64,000 nt of DNA from Serripes groenlandicus (taxonomy: Eukaryota > Mollusca > Bivalvia > Cardiida > Cardiidae). The stretch is from the NCBI GenBank assembly GCA_031761405.1, contig JASEVX010000116.1, positions 62,001 through 126,000 on the forward strand. The letters run 5' to 3'. The notes beneath the pieces were generated by a model, which made no database searches, had not been told where the DNA came from, and saw only the letters and a list, made by a program, of their open reading frames with translations. The translations under genes and the position numbers were made by a program. Shown piece after piece: positions 1-10,691 of the stretch (position 1 is the stretch's first letter; every line of letters starts with the position of its first letter).

Positions 1-1278
1 ATTTAGCGGTATATGAACTGAATATTTAGAACTTGTCATCTTAATAAGTACTTTATATTTGATGTGACTTGTAAAACAAAAAAATATATCACGAAAAGAC
101 AGGCAGCAGTGTGATCTATATCTATTCTGATATTCCGTATTGAGCATTGAACCAGCCAATCACGCCCCGCATCCATACATTGATTTAACGGTATATGAAC
201 TGAATATTTAGAACTTGTCATCTTAATAAGTACTTTATATTTGATGTGACTTGTAAAACAAAAAAAATATATATCACGAAAAGACAGGCAGCAGTGTGAT
301 CTATATCTATTTTGATATTCAGTATTGAGCATTGAACCAGCCAATCACGCCCCGCATCCATACATTGATTTAACGGTATATGAACTGAATATTTAGAACT
401 TGTCATCTTAATAAGTACTTTATATTTGATGTGACTTGTAAAACAAAAAAATATATCACGAAAAGACAGGCAGCAGTGTGATCTATATCTATTCTGATAT
501 TCCGTATTGAGCATTGAACCAGCCAATCACGCCCCGCATCCATACATTGATTTAACGGTATATGAACTGAATATTTAGAACTTGTCATCTTAATAAGTAC
601 TTTATATTTGATGTGACTTGTAAAACAAAAAAAATATATATCACGAAAAGACAGGCAGCAGTGTGATCTATATCTATTCTGATATTCAGTATTGAGCATT
701 GAACCAGCCAATCACGCCCCGCATTCATACATTGATTTAACGGTATATGAACTGAATATTTAGAACTTGTCATCTTAATAAGTACTTTATATTTGATGTG
801 ACTTGTAAAACAAAAAAATATATTACGAAAAGACAGGCAGCAGTGTGATCTATATCTATTCTGATATTCCGTATTGAGCATTGAACCAGCCAATCACGCC
901 CCGCATCCATACATTGATTTAACGGTATATGAACTGAATATTTAGAACTTGTCATCTTAATAAGTACTTTATATTTGATGTGACTTGTAAAACAAAAAAA
1001 TATATATCACGAAAAGACAGGCAGCAGTGTGATCTATATCTATTCTGATATTCCGTATTGAGCATTGAACCAGCCAATCACGCCCCGCATCCATACATTG
1101 ATTTAACGGTATATGAACTGAATATTTAGAACTTGTCATCTTAATAAGTACTTTATATTTGATGTGACTTGTAAAACAAAAAAATATATATCACGAAAAG
1201 ACAGGCAGCAGTGTGATCTATATCTATTCTGATATTCAGTATTGAGCATTGAACCAGCCAATCACGCCCCGCATCCAT
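1..1278. repeat. Satellite array, alternating 182/185-bp monomers
   Basis: About seven head-to-tail copies of an AT-rich monomer containing GAACTGAATATTTAGAACTT, which recurs at 15, 197, 382, 564, 749, 931 and 1115 (steps 182, 185, 182, 185, 182, 184). Alternate monomers differ diagnostically: one kind has a short A-run then TATATCACG and ATATTCCGTATT, the other a longer A-run with TATATATCACG and ATATTCAGTATT. The order is A B A B A A' B, a dimeric higher-order repeat of about 367 bp. Every monomer opens the same ~100-codon reverse frame, which is a by-product of repetition; no coding role is supported. The array runs off the left edge. Confidence 0.95.
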
Positions 1279-1317
1279 GCCCCCCCCCCCCCCGCATCCA
1301 TGCCCCCATGCCCCCCC

Positions 1318-1348
<31 letters not shown>

Positions 1349-1355
1349 ACACACA
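1279..1355. repeat. C-homopolymer and (CA)n tract
   Basis: Runs of C broken by the fragment GCATCCATG from the preceding monomer, then about ten CA dinucleotides. Homopolymer lengths here should not be trusted. The breakpoint lies exactly in the CCCCGCATCCAT part of the satellite monomer, so the C run probably grew from that CCCC. Confidence 0.9.
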
Positions 1356-1593
1356 TGACAAATATATATGAACCATTGCATTTTAAATGAGCTTTCTTTG
1401 TATCATTATGTTAATGCCAAAGGCACATGTGTATGAAACAATTGAGGACACACTCTTATTTTGAGATTACAATAATATCCGATAGTGAAAACTGGAGCGA
1501 AAGCTCTAGGTTTCACACAAGCTTGCACTTATAGCAGAGATAATGAGACCCCTTTTCACTTGAAGCGACTACTCTTGTGTTATGATCTTTGTA
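1356..1593. other. Unannotated AT-rich spacer
   Basis: No coding, RNA or repeat signal recognised. Confidence 0.5.
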
Positions 1594-1816
1594 TTAACCC
1601 TTTCCCCTCATATAGACGCTTTCTGACGCCTCTGAAGGAAACGGCTTTTTGAAAACATGGCGACCAAAGAAGAAATTGCTCAAAAGAAGCAATTTCTCCT
1701 ATTGTCACCATATATCCCAACTCTATTCAATTATTGTACTTTCATTTAAAGGTAGTTTCCTAAACATTTCGGGTATGGTTTTCAAAGTCGTCTGCTGCAT
1801 GTGGGAAAGTATTAAA
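1594..1816. mobile_element. TTAA-flanked palindromic MITE, copy 1
   Basis: Starts TTAACCCTTTCCCCTCATATAG and ends GTGGGAAAGTATTAA. Internal marks of the family are CGGCTTTTTGAAAACATGG, the facing pair GAAATTGCTC / GAAGCAATTTCTCC, and GTTTTCAAAGTCGTCTGCTGC. The family is described most fully at 48407. Confidence 0.8.
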
Positions 1817-2263
1817 ATGTATATACATTCGTATTTTATTTGTAAATTTTTGTGGAAATAGACAATGACTTTTGCTATTGAAACAGAGTGGGTGGGGTAA
1901 TTTTACCCCAATAAATAGGAAAAAACTTGATTATATCTTAGAAATGTGCATTGATTACACATTTTGAGTTTTAAATGTATCATAATCTATTGACTGAGCA
2001 ATGTACGAGACAAAGCAGTTCAAAGTTTAGGTTTATGAACAGATAACAAGAATAATACAAAACTAAATTCGTTTTCGAAAGCCGTTAAGGGTGGCCATCT
2101 TAAGATGTGAAATTTTCAGTTTTCCGACACAAGCAAAATTCTGAAAGTTCTAGTTATTCGTAGTTGGATAATAGGAGAAACAAAAAATGCTTAAAGACAT
2201 TCTTTTGCAATTTGTTCTACCTTTGCCCATTTTTCTAGCTACAATGACAAGACTACAATGCAC
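1817..2263. other. Unannotated AT-rich spacer
   Basis: Nothing recognised. A short stretch ending near 1905 resembles GGGTGGGGTAATTTTACCCC, a small palindrome. Confidence 0.4.
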
Positions 2264-5200
2264 GAAGTGCAAGGTGAGCTTTCGCTCACCGTCCGTCATC
2301 GTCGTCCGTCCGTTCACATTTTCCTACAAACGACTTCTCCTCCTACACCAATTTACCAAATTCAAAATAATTTTACAGGAATGTTCCTTGGGTGGATCTC
2401 TTTCAAACTTGTTTAAAGAATTCTATTCCACGGCAACAAAAAAGTGAAAATTAACTAAAACTTAAAAAATCTTCTTGTCTGAAAGTAGAAGGCCCATGCC
2501 TTTGATATTTGGTATGTAGCATCATCTATTGAACCTCTACCAAGATTGTTCAAATTATAGCCCTGGGGTCAAAAATGACCCCTACCCGGGGGTCACTTGT
2601 TTAACATAGACTCATATAGGGGAAAAACTTTAAAAATCTTCTCGTCTAAAAGTAGAAGGCCCATGCCTTTGATATTTGGTATGTAGCATCATCTAGTGAA
2701 CCTCTACCAAGATTGTTCAAATTTTAGCCCTGGGGTCAAAAATGACTCCTCCCCGGGGGTCACTTGTTTTACATAGACTCATATAGGGGAAAAACTTTAA
2801 AAATCTTCTTGTCTAAAAGTAGAGGGCCCATGCCTTTGATATTGGGTATGTGGCATCATCTAGTGGACCTTTACCAAGATTGTTCAAACTATAGCCCTGG
2901 GGTCAAAATGACCTCCTCCCCTGGGGTCTATTGTTTTACATAGACTCATATATAGAAAAAACCTAAAACATCTTCTTGTCTAAAAGTAGAGGGCCCATGC
3001 CTTTGATATTTGGTATGTAGCATCATCTAGTAAACCTCTACCAATATTGTTCAAATTATAGCCCTGGGGTCAAAAATGACCCCTCCCTGGGGGTCACTTG
3101 TTTTACATAGACTCATATAGGGGAAAAACTTTAAAAAGTCTTCTCGTCTAAAAGATATTTGGTATGTAGCATCATCTAGTGGACCTCTACCAAGCTTGTT
3201 CAAATTATAGCCATGAGGTCAAAATGACCCCACTCCGGGGGTCACTTGTTTTTCACTTTTGTTTGACTCATATACGGAAAAATCTTTAAAAATCTTCTTG
3301 TCTAAAAGTAAAAGGCCCAACCATATTTGGTATGTAGAGCATCATTGTGGACCTCTACCAAGATTGTTCAAATTATAACCGTGGGGTCAAAAATGACCCC
3401 TCCGCTGGGGTCACTTGTTCTCCATAGACTCGTCGAGATTTTTTTAAAAAAATCTTCTGGTCTAAAAGAAGAGGGCCTAACCTTTGAGTTTTGGTATGTA
3501 GCATCATCTAGTGGACCTCTACCAAGATTGTTCAAATTATAGCCATGGGTTCAAAAATGACCCCACCCCTGTGAAATGAACAGTTACAGTTCATGAATTA
3601 TTCATGAAGTATTCATGAACTGTTCATGTTCAGATTTCATGAAAAATTCATTAAAGTCCTTGAAGTTAAAATGGGACTTATCCTTAAAATGTTCATGATG
3701 TAGCAGTTCATGAACTATGCATGGTTCATGAACTGTCCGTGAAATACATTGAAGGTTATTTCATAGACTTTTCACTGCCAAACTCTCTTAAATAGTTCAT
3801 GAATTATCTATGAATCATTTAAGGACAAGATATTTTATGCACAGTTCATGGTCAGTTCATGAATACTTGATTCATGAACTGTTCATGAAATTTCTTCTAT
3901 ATAACTTTATAGTCTCATTTTAACTTCATGTTCTGGAAATAAACTGTTCATGTCTCGAAATTCTGGAAAAGTTCATAAGTAATTCTGTAAACAATTCTGA
4001 AAGGGAAATGGTTCTACAATGGTAACCTGTACCAAAGTCTGGGTTGACTGGAACCAGATTCTGTACAGAAGAAAATACAGAAAGTCTGTGCAGATTTTGT
4101 ACAGAAAATATTCTGGTTAATTGAAACATAGTTGAACCAGAATTCTATAAAAATATTTTTTACATGAAGACATGGCTTCTTCCAAATGTGGCAATGCAAT
4201 ACTTTAATAAATCACCAATATAACATGTTGTTTTATGACATAGCACAATACAATTTGATAATTTAATTTATAATGTAACATTTAAGACATTTATCAAATG
4301 TGCCCATCAAGTTGTTCATAAGAAATTACAAAATTCGTCTCTGTGCCTTTGAACCACAACATATTTCTCCCACCAAAATATGTAAAGGAAGTAGTAAACA
4401 TTACTTTCTTCTTATTGAAGAGTTCCTGTATTTTATGCTAGAGTTAACTCGCTTGGTATATTTCAAATTGAAGTCAAGTTGTGTTTTTTGGTTATTCCAC
4501 TGGTTTCACACTAAGTTAAAAAGCCATTGTAGATTCTAATTTAATTAAATTAACTGAGTAAAAATATTATTTTAAAATCAGTGATGGTTACTGTTTAATA
4601 TAATTAACTAGTCACAGTGGTATATTGAAACTATATATATAATTAGCAGTCTTGCAGTTATTATACTGCCAGATAGTTACTGTAAATTATGTGATTAATG
4701 GAATAATTATATATATACATGGCAGGGGTTGAAAATTTTTCTATATGCCACTAGTCCTGTAGGACTAGTGCTATCAAATTTCTACTCGCCCTGAACTGAA
4801 AACCACTCGCCCATATAATATTTACTTTGCCATATTAATTAATGCTGAAAAGTATGTTTGCTTATGTAATTAATAGTTTTTGATAAATAAACTTGATTGG
4901 AACAAATATTAAGATTGTTTTCTTCATTTATTAACCATTCATAACTGATTGTGTCTGCAATGTTAGTACACACTCTGCCATCTTTGTTTACATACCTCAC
5001 ATATACAATTTCTTGTTCTGATATTGCTTTATCAGTTGATCCATCAGATAATACGCTCACAAACCTAGCATCTTCCAATTCACAAAATGTTTTTTTCTTC
5101 AAAGTATCACTTATGGCAGAAATAAATTTTTTACAACCATGAATGTTTTGGTAGTTTTTACCCATGTCAACACTATTTTTCTCTTGTAAACAACACAAGC

Positions 5201-5400
5201 TTTCAAACTTCGAAAAAGCAACACATTCTTGGGCAACATAATAAGCAGTTGTCATGAGTTTTTCATATTTCTCTGTGTTTTTTTCATGAACTTTTCTGAT
5301 ACACTTTGCCATGGCAGACTGACCGGATTTGGTATCGGCATTATGTTTTTCTACACAACATTTGTGTTTGGTACTTTTGTCATGAAAACGTAAACTTTCT

Positions 5401-6572
5401 TTTTAGCTCACCTGAGCTTTACTCAAGGTGAGTTATTGTGATCGCCTTTTGTCCGGCGTGCGTCGTCCGTCGTGCGTCAACTTCTTCTCCTCAGTAACCA
5501 GCGGGTCAATTGGGATGAAACTTCACAGAAAGCATCCTCTCAATGACCTCACCAGATTTCCTTCAAATTTTTGGGATCCATGCAGAATTCTGGTTTCCAT
5601 GGCAACGAAATGAAAAAAACTTCAAAATTCTACTTCTCCCTAACTGGTTGCCAGGGGGCGGGGCTTTTTTGCCTTATATAGCTATAGTGAAAACTTAAAT
5701 AATCTTCTTCTCAAAAAGTGTTCAGCAGATTTTCAAATAATTTTGTAGAAATGTTCCTCGGGTGACCCTCTATCAGATTCCTTCAAGCCATGTTGATTGG
5801 TCGAAAAACATGGCCGCCAGGGGGGGCGGGGCTATTTTTCCTTATATGGCTATAGTGCAAACTTAAAAAATCTTCTCCTCCGAAAGTGTCAGGCCGATTT
5901 TCAAATAATTTTGTAGAAATGTTCCTCGGGTGACCCTCTATCAGATTCCTTCAAGCCATGTTGATTGGTCGAAAAACATGGCCGCCAGGGGGGGGCGGAG
6001 CTATTTTTCCTTATATGGCTATAGTGCAAACTTAAAAAATCTTCTTCTCCAAAAGTGTCAGGCCGATTTTCAAATAAATTTGTAGAAATGTTCCTTGGGT
6101 GACCCTCTATCAGATTCCTTCAAGCCATGTTGATTGGTCGAAAATCATGGCCGCCAGGGGGGGGAGGGCGGGGCTTTTTTGCCTTATATAGCTATAGTGC
6201 AAACTTAAAAAATCTTCTCCTCCAAAAGTGTCGGGCTGATTTTCAAATAATTTTGTAGAAATGTTCCTTGGATGACCCTCTATCAGATTCCTTCAAGCCA
6301 TGTTGATTGGTCAAAAAACATGGCCGCCAGGGGGCGGGGCTATTTTGCCTTTTATTGCTATAGTGAAAACTTAAAAAATCTTCTCCTTCAAAAGTGTCAG
6401 GCCGATTTTCAAATAATTTTGTAGAAATGTTCCTAGGGTGACCCTCTATCAGATTCCTTAAAGCCAAGTTGATTGGTTGGAAACTATGCCCGCCAGATGG
6501 CGGGGCTTATATAGCTAAAGTGAAAAAAAAAATCAGGTGAGCGATTCCAGGGCCATCATGGCCCTCTTGTTT
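5401..6572 (+). mobile_element. Tandem-core element inside hAT transposase (inner copy 1)
   Basis: Complete: the 5' end TTTTAGCTCACCTGAGC followed by GTCCGGCGTGCGTCGTCCGTCG, about five ~168-bp monomers (ATGGCCGCCAG near 5809, 5979, 6147, 6319; degenerate at 6486), then AATCAGGTGAGCG, hairpin GGGCCATCATGGCCC and CTCTTGTTT. It is flanked by T-rich sequence, consistent with insertion between T residues. Confidence 0.85.
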
Positions 6573-6752
6573 AAAATTAACGGAAATACCTTGAAATAGG
6601 TTTGACTTAGTGTCGGCAATAGATGGGTATGAGGTACATATCGCGCAAAACAGATGTAGGTCCCGAACCTCCGCCCACGGGAACTCTTCTAACCACGATT
6701 CTTGGATAACACGTCTCTTTCCTTTGTCATAGCTCCTTTGATCCGATTTACG

Positions 6753-7838
6753 TTTTTAGCTCCACTGGCTGAAAGCCAGTTGAGCTTATGTCATGGCGAA
6801 TTGTCCGTCGTGCGTGCGTGCGTTAACTTTTTCCTTTAAACGACTTCTTCTCCCTAACCACTTGGCCAATTTGGTTGAAACTTCATGTGAAGCATCCTCT
6901 CAATGTCCTCTACTAAATTCCTTCAAATTTTTTTGATCCATTCAAAATTCTGGTTTCCATGGCAACCGAAAGAAAAAAATAGTGAGAACTTAAAAAATCT
7001 TCTTCTCCGAAAGTGTCAGGCCGATTTTCAAATAATTTTGTAGAAATGTTCCTTGGGTGACCCTTTATTAGATTCCTTCAAGAAATTTTGATTGGGCGAA
7101 AAACATGGCCGCCAGGGGGCGGGGCTTTTTTGCCTTATATAGCTATAGTGAAAACTTAAATAATCTTCTTCTCAAAAAGTGTTCAGCAGATTTTCAAATA
7201 ATTATGTAGAAATGTTCCGTGGGTGACCCTCTATCAGATTCCTTCAAGCCATGTTGATTGGTAAAAAAACATGGCCGTCACAGGGCGGGGCTATTTTGCC
7301 TATATGGCTAAAGAGCAAACTTAAAAAATCTTCTCCTCCAAAAGTGTCAAGCCGATTTTCAAATAATTTTGTAGAAATGTTCCTTGTGTGAACCTTAATT
7401 AGATTCCTTCAAGAAATGTTGATTGGGCGAAAAACATGGCCGCCAGGGGGCGGGGCTTTTTTGCGTTATATAGCTATAGTGAAAACTTAAAACATCTTCT
7501 TCTCCGAAAGTGTTCAGCCGATTTTCAAATAATTTTGTAGAAATGTTCATTGGGTGACCCTCTATCAGATTCCTTCAAGCCATGTTGATTGGTCGAAAAA
7601 CATGGCCGCCAGAGGGCGGGGCTATTTTGACTTATATGACCATAGTGAAAACTTAAAAAATCTTCTCCTCCGAAAGTGTCAGGCATATTTTCAAATAATT
7701 TTGCAGAAACATTCCTTTGGTGACACTCTACAAGATTCCTTTAAGCCATGGTGGTTGGTAAAAAAAATAGCCACCACGGGGCAGGGCAGGATTTTATTTT
7801 TGCCTTATGGCCGTGGAGCGATACTGGGCCTCTTGTTC
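6753..7838 (+). mobile_element. Tandem-core element inside hAT transposase (inner copy 2)
   Basis: A different head from inner copy 1, TTTTTAGCTCCACTGGCTG with GAAAGCCAGTTGAGC (a facing inverted pair), then the same ~168-bp GGCCGCCAGGGGGCGGGGC monomers. It ends GGAGCGATACTGGGCCTCTTGTT, without the full hairpin. Confidence 0.82.
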
Positions 7839-8005
7839 AATTTGTCGTTTAGACCGATCCGACTCTTTTTTCTCATCATCGCCTCCCCCGGCTTTACCAA
7901 AGAAAGATCGTATGTCCTTACTAGCCATTTTTGAGTTTGACAGATAGCGGGAGAAATACGAAGCGATGACTGGTTTGTTTATTGGTGATGGGCGGGTATA
8001 AAACA

Positions 8006-8484
8006 CGTAGACCGTCGGATAACACGTGCTTTTTTTTATTTCATTATTTCGGTGTATCTTAAAATCCTAATTCCTGAGAACTTTTATCATAACATCAAAT
8101 ATCTGTACATGATCTAGAAAGATATACTTTAAAAAGCAAAAAAACAAAACGTATTAGAGCGGGTTTATTTTCGCTTACATTTTTATGTGATCCGCGTTTT
8201 ATTCCATACCCTCAGCGATGATGACGTCACAGTCATAAACGCCTGGTAGCAAGTGTCTGGGGGCACTGATTGTTTTGTTTTACCGACGATGATACTTTTA
8301 AGTTTTTTAACATATTAAATCGCAAATACGCAACTACAAATAATACAGTACTATTTTGCAACTTATTATATATCAACTAGTGAACATGATCTGTTGATTT
8401 TTTACTCGCCATGTCGGACTAGTGTTTTGTGAAACCTCCTCGCCCAACACTAAAACATACTCGCCAATGCGAGCGGGCGAGTGT
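8006..8484. other. Upstream and 3'-subterminal sequence of the hAT element
   Basis: Non-coding as far as can be seen. Contains GATGATGACGTCACAG (CRE-like TGACGTCA at about 8223) ahead of the reverse-strand transposase and repeated CTCGCC motifs near the end, plausible transposase-binding subterminal repeats. Confidence 0.4.
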
Positions 8485-9120
8485 AATTTTCAACCCCTGC
8501 ATGGCTGGCATTTCATGAATGTTTTACAATTTATAACAATTGTACATTTCCTTCAATTTTTCTTGAAACTTTCAAAGGGATGATTTCATGGATGTTTTAA
8601 GAATATAATTTTCCTTCAACTGTCCTTGAACCATTATTGAAGTCAATTCATGCACCTTTTAAGAACTCAACAAATTCTTCAACTGTTCTTAAACCAGTAT
8701 TGAAGTCAATTCATGCACGTTTTAAGAACTCAACAAACTCTTCAATTGTTCTTAAACCGGTATTGAAGTGAACTCATGAACATTTTAAGAACTTTAAATA
8801 TTCTTCAACTGTTCTTGAACCATTCATGTCAGTTTATGAACATTTTTAAGAACTTTTTCTTGAATCAATCAAACTGGGCTTCAACTATTCATGAACTGTT
8901 CAAGAAAAGACGTCAAGGACTGTTCATGTCCATAAGTTCATGAACACAACTCAATAATTGATAAAGAGTGGTTCATGAACAATTCTTAAAAAGTATGAAA
9001 AATTCATGAATTCATGAATTTCATTTCGCAGGGGCATCCCGGGGGTCCCGTGTTTTACATAGACTCATTTAGGGGAAAAACTTTAAAAAAGTAGAGGGCC
9101 CTGGCCTTTGATATTTGGTA

Positions 9121-9883
9121 TAATCGTAAGTTAAATTACTATAAGGAATTTAAACAAAACTTTTGTAGAGAATTATATATTACTGCCATTGACATTTCAA
9201 AATTCAGAACATCTTTAGCAATGTTTAGATGCTCATCGCATTCCTTGATGATCGAGAAAGGCAGACATTTCAATATTTCAAAAGAGTTTAGAAACTGTTT
9301 ATTGTGAATGCTATACTGAAGATGAATACCATTTTACTAATTTGTCCCTTGTATGAAAATCTTCGCTACAAATATATACCTCAACATTTTACTCACAATA
9401 TAAATCATTATAGCTTCATAAATTTGATGTCTACCGAGAACGCAGAAACAATTCGAAATCTTGCCATGTATATATATTTTGCATTCAAACTAAGAAATGA
9501 CTTTTTGATGGGTAAAGAGTAATTGTTATGTACATGTATATCAATATCTCGACGTTCTGTATTATAACATTTATAATATGATAAACCAATTTTGATATGC
9601 AGAGACAAGAAATAAAATAATAAAAAGGAAATATTTTGGGTGGTTTTAGATGAATTACGTTATATATTTTAAATAGTTTTTCATCTAAATTGACGCAAAA
9701 TATGATCACTTGTATATCATAATACAGTTTTTTAAGCGTATCATGGTTGGTTGAAATAGAACAATTGTAAGGCAACAATATTATATAACTATCATTCCTA
9801 CCATTGTACTTTATGTATTGTATATAATATTGTATATGGGCCGGTGGCCTGAAATACAGAAATAAAGAAATAAAAAAAAAATA
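9121..9883 (+). mobile_element. 5'-truncated LINE 3' end
   Basis: Interrupts a monomer exactly between TTTGGTA and TGTAGCATC, with GGTA repeated on both sides (short target duplication). It ends in an A-rich tail GAAATAAAGAAATAAAAAAA. The insert encodes the C-terminus of a non-LTR retrotransposon ORF2 followed by a ~360-bp 3' UTR. Confidence 0.8.
9149..9522 (+). pseudogene. C-terminal end of non-LTR retrotransposon ORF2, frameshifted
   Basis: Three overlapping frames together spell a typical LINE C-terminus. FRTSLAMFRCSSHSLMIEKG and NISKEFRNC (about 9205-9300) are followed, one frame over, by CECYTEDEYHF, then after another shift by LLICPLYENLRYKYIP and FINLMSTENAETIRNLAMYI up to the stop at 9522. 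The CxxC...EYHFL..C...R..Y pattern is the C-terminal zinc-knuckle region common in invertebrate jockey/CR1-like LINEs. At least two indels make it a pseudogene. Reverse transcriptase and endonuclease domains were lost to 5' truncation. Confidence 0.75.
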
Positions 9884-10215
9884 GGTATGTAGCATCATCT
9901 AGTGGACCTCTACCAACTATGTTCCAATTATAGCCATGGGATAAAAAATGACCCACTCCCCGGGGGTCACTTGTCACATAGATAGGGAAAAACTTTAAAA
10001 ATCTTCTTGTCTAAAAGATATTTGGTATGTATATAGCATCATCTAGTGGACCTCTACCAAGATTGTTCAAATTATAGCCCTGGGGTCAAAAATGACCCCT
10101 CCCCGGGCGGGGTCACTTCTTTTTCATAGACTCATATAGGGGAAAGAACACTGAAAACTTTTTAAGTTTGATTAAATCAGGTGAGCGATATAGGACCATC
10201 ATGGTCCTCTTGTTC

Positions 10216-10691
10216 AATTGTATTGCAATAGAGACTGTGCCAACACACACTTACACAATTGTTTATACAAGTTTTCGGCAGCTTGTATGACAGTTTCAAC
10301 AAACCTTACTTCTGCCAAATAAATAGTTCCATAATTTCTAAAGAGATGCAATGTTCCCAATTAACATAAAAAGAGGTTATACAAAGTCAGATCAGAGTAT
10401 GTTCATGCACACATTATTTAATCATTACTGCAAACCAGATCCATCATAAATACAGATATCCAAATCCATTTGAATTTTAAATGCAACAGCATGTTAACAT
10501 AATGTTGCATTGTGTTGCTACAAAGCAATCACTTAAGCTTGATTAATGTGGCACAACAATATTTGGTTTTCATAAACACACTGGGATACAAGCCATTATA
10601 TATGAATAAAAACAATATTTTCCAAACCAGTCCCTCATTAGTATATTTTAATTGATAAAAAGAGGTAATTGAACTGCCTTCTAGTTCATGC
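10216..10691. other. Unannotated AT-rich spacer
   Basis: Single-copy-looking sequence without recognised features. Confidence 0.4.

Larger units (their letters stand above)
4839..7928 (-). pseudogene. hAT-family transposase relic (ZNF862/C17orf113-like), in three pieces
   Basis: Piece 1 (7841-7928) begins MASKDIRSFFGKAGG, a start typical of hAT/ZNF862-like proteins. Piece 2 (6574-6752) reads in one open frame with QESWLEEFPW, FCAICTSYPS and ADTKSNLF, the aromatic/CxxC layout of a BED/TTF-type zinc finger. Piece 3 (4839-5400) continues with SLRFHDKSTKH (second half of the finger), then SDGSTD and EQEIVYVRYV, which are characteristic of ZNF862-like transposases. It stops at 4839 after about 190 residues, so most of the RNase-H-like catalytic domain and the C-terminal dimerisation region are absent. 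Element insertions at 5401-6572 and 6753-7838 separate the pieces, while frame and domain order stay coherent across both. An upstream methionine at 8006 is also in frame. The family is recognised from motifs only, without a search. The product cannot be active. Confidence 0.8.
4723..8499 (-). mobile_element. hAT-type DNA transposon, nested and itself interrupted
   Basis: Inverted ends CAGGGGTTGAAAATT (4723-4737) and AATTTTCAACCCCTG (8485-8499) are perfect over 15 bp, and CAGGGGT-type ends are typical of hAT elements. CATGG directly flanks both ends (4718-4722, 8500-8504); hAT elements normally make 8-bp duplications, so this is either eroded or unusual. Subterminal zones repeat ACTCGCC and GGACTAGTG motifs. 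The interior codes, on the reverse strand, for a broken transposase, split by two tandem-core elements. Confidence 0.85.
3566..9034. mobile_element. TTCATGAA-rich element with 15-bp TIRs
   Basis: The left end CCCCTGTGAAATGAA (3566-3580) is mirrored at the right end by TTCATTTCGCAGGGG (9020-9034) with one mismatch. Both interrupt the ~167-bp monomer array at equivalent points. The left arm (3580-4000) and right arm (8505-9015) are filled with TTCATGAA and GTTCATGAAC palindromes. Without the nested transposon (4723-8499) it would be about 1.7 kb. I see no transposase of its own, so it is probably non-autonomous. No clean target duplication was found; the CCCCTG/CAGGGG ends suggest a hAT-like element only loosely. 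Confidence 0.7.
2264..10215 (+). mobile_element. Tandem-core (Helentron-associated type) element, split by later insertions
   Basis: The head AAGGTGAGCTTTCGCTCACC and CGTCGTCCGTCCG leads into about seven monomers of ~167 bp; GGTATGTAGCATCATCTAGT recurs at 2511, 2679, 2845, 3012, 3161, 3329 and 3492. The same monomers resume at 9035-9120 and 9884-10140. The 3' end is AGGTGAGCG, a hairpin GGACCATCATGGTCC, and CTCTTGTT at 10207-10214. The element is broken at 3566-9034 by a TIR element and at 9121-9883 by a LINE tail. Satellite-like core plus 3' hairpin matches the described HINE/pearl architecture in bivalves; that class call is inference. Confidence 0.75.

Noticed and set aside
36..955. Series of ~100-codon reverse ORFs with near-identical sequence
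   Set aside because: They are the satellite monomer read in one frame across two units; variants between monomers ignore codon position.
1..1278. CRISPR-like array
   Set aside because: Repeats are contiguous tandem monomers without unique spacers, in a eukaryotic genome. The same holds for 35480-36362 and 55895-58565.
1153..1356. Glycine-rich ORF
   Set aside because: Translation of C/G homopolymers and CA repeats.
7554..7934. 126-codon forward ORF
   Set aside because: Runs through the tandem-core element into antisense of the hAT transposase.
9485..9898. 137-codon reverse ORF
   Set aside because: Antisense to the LINE 3' UTR; low-complexity I/Y-rich translation.
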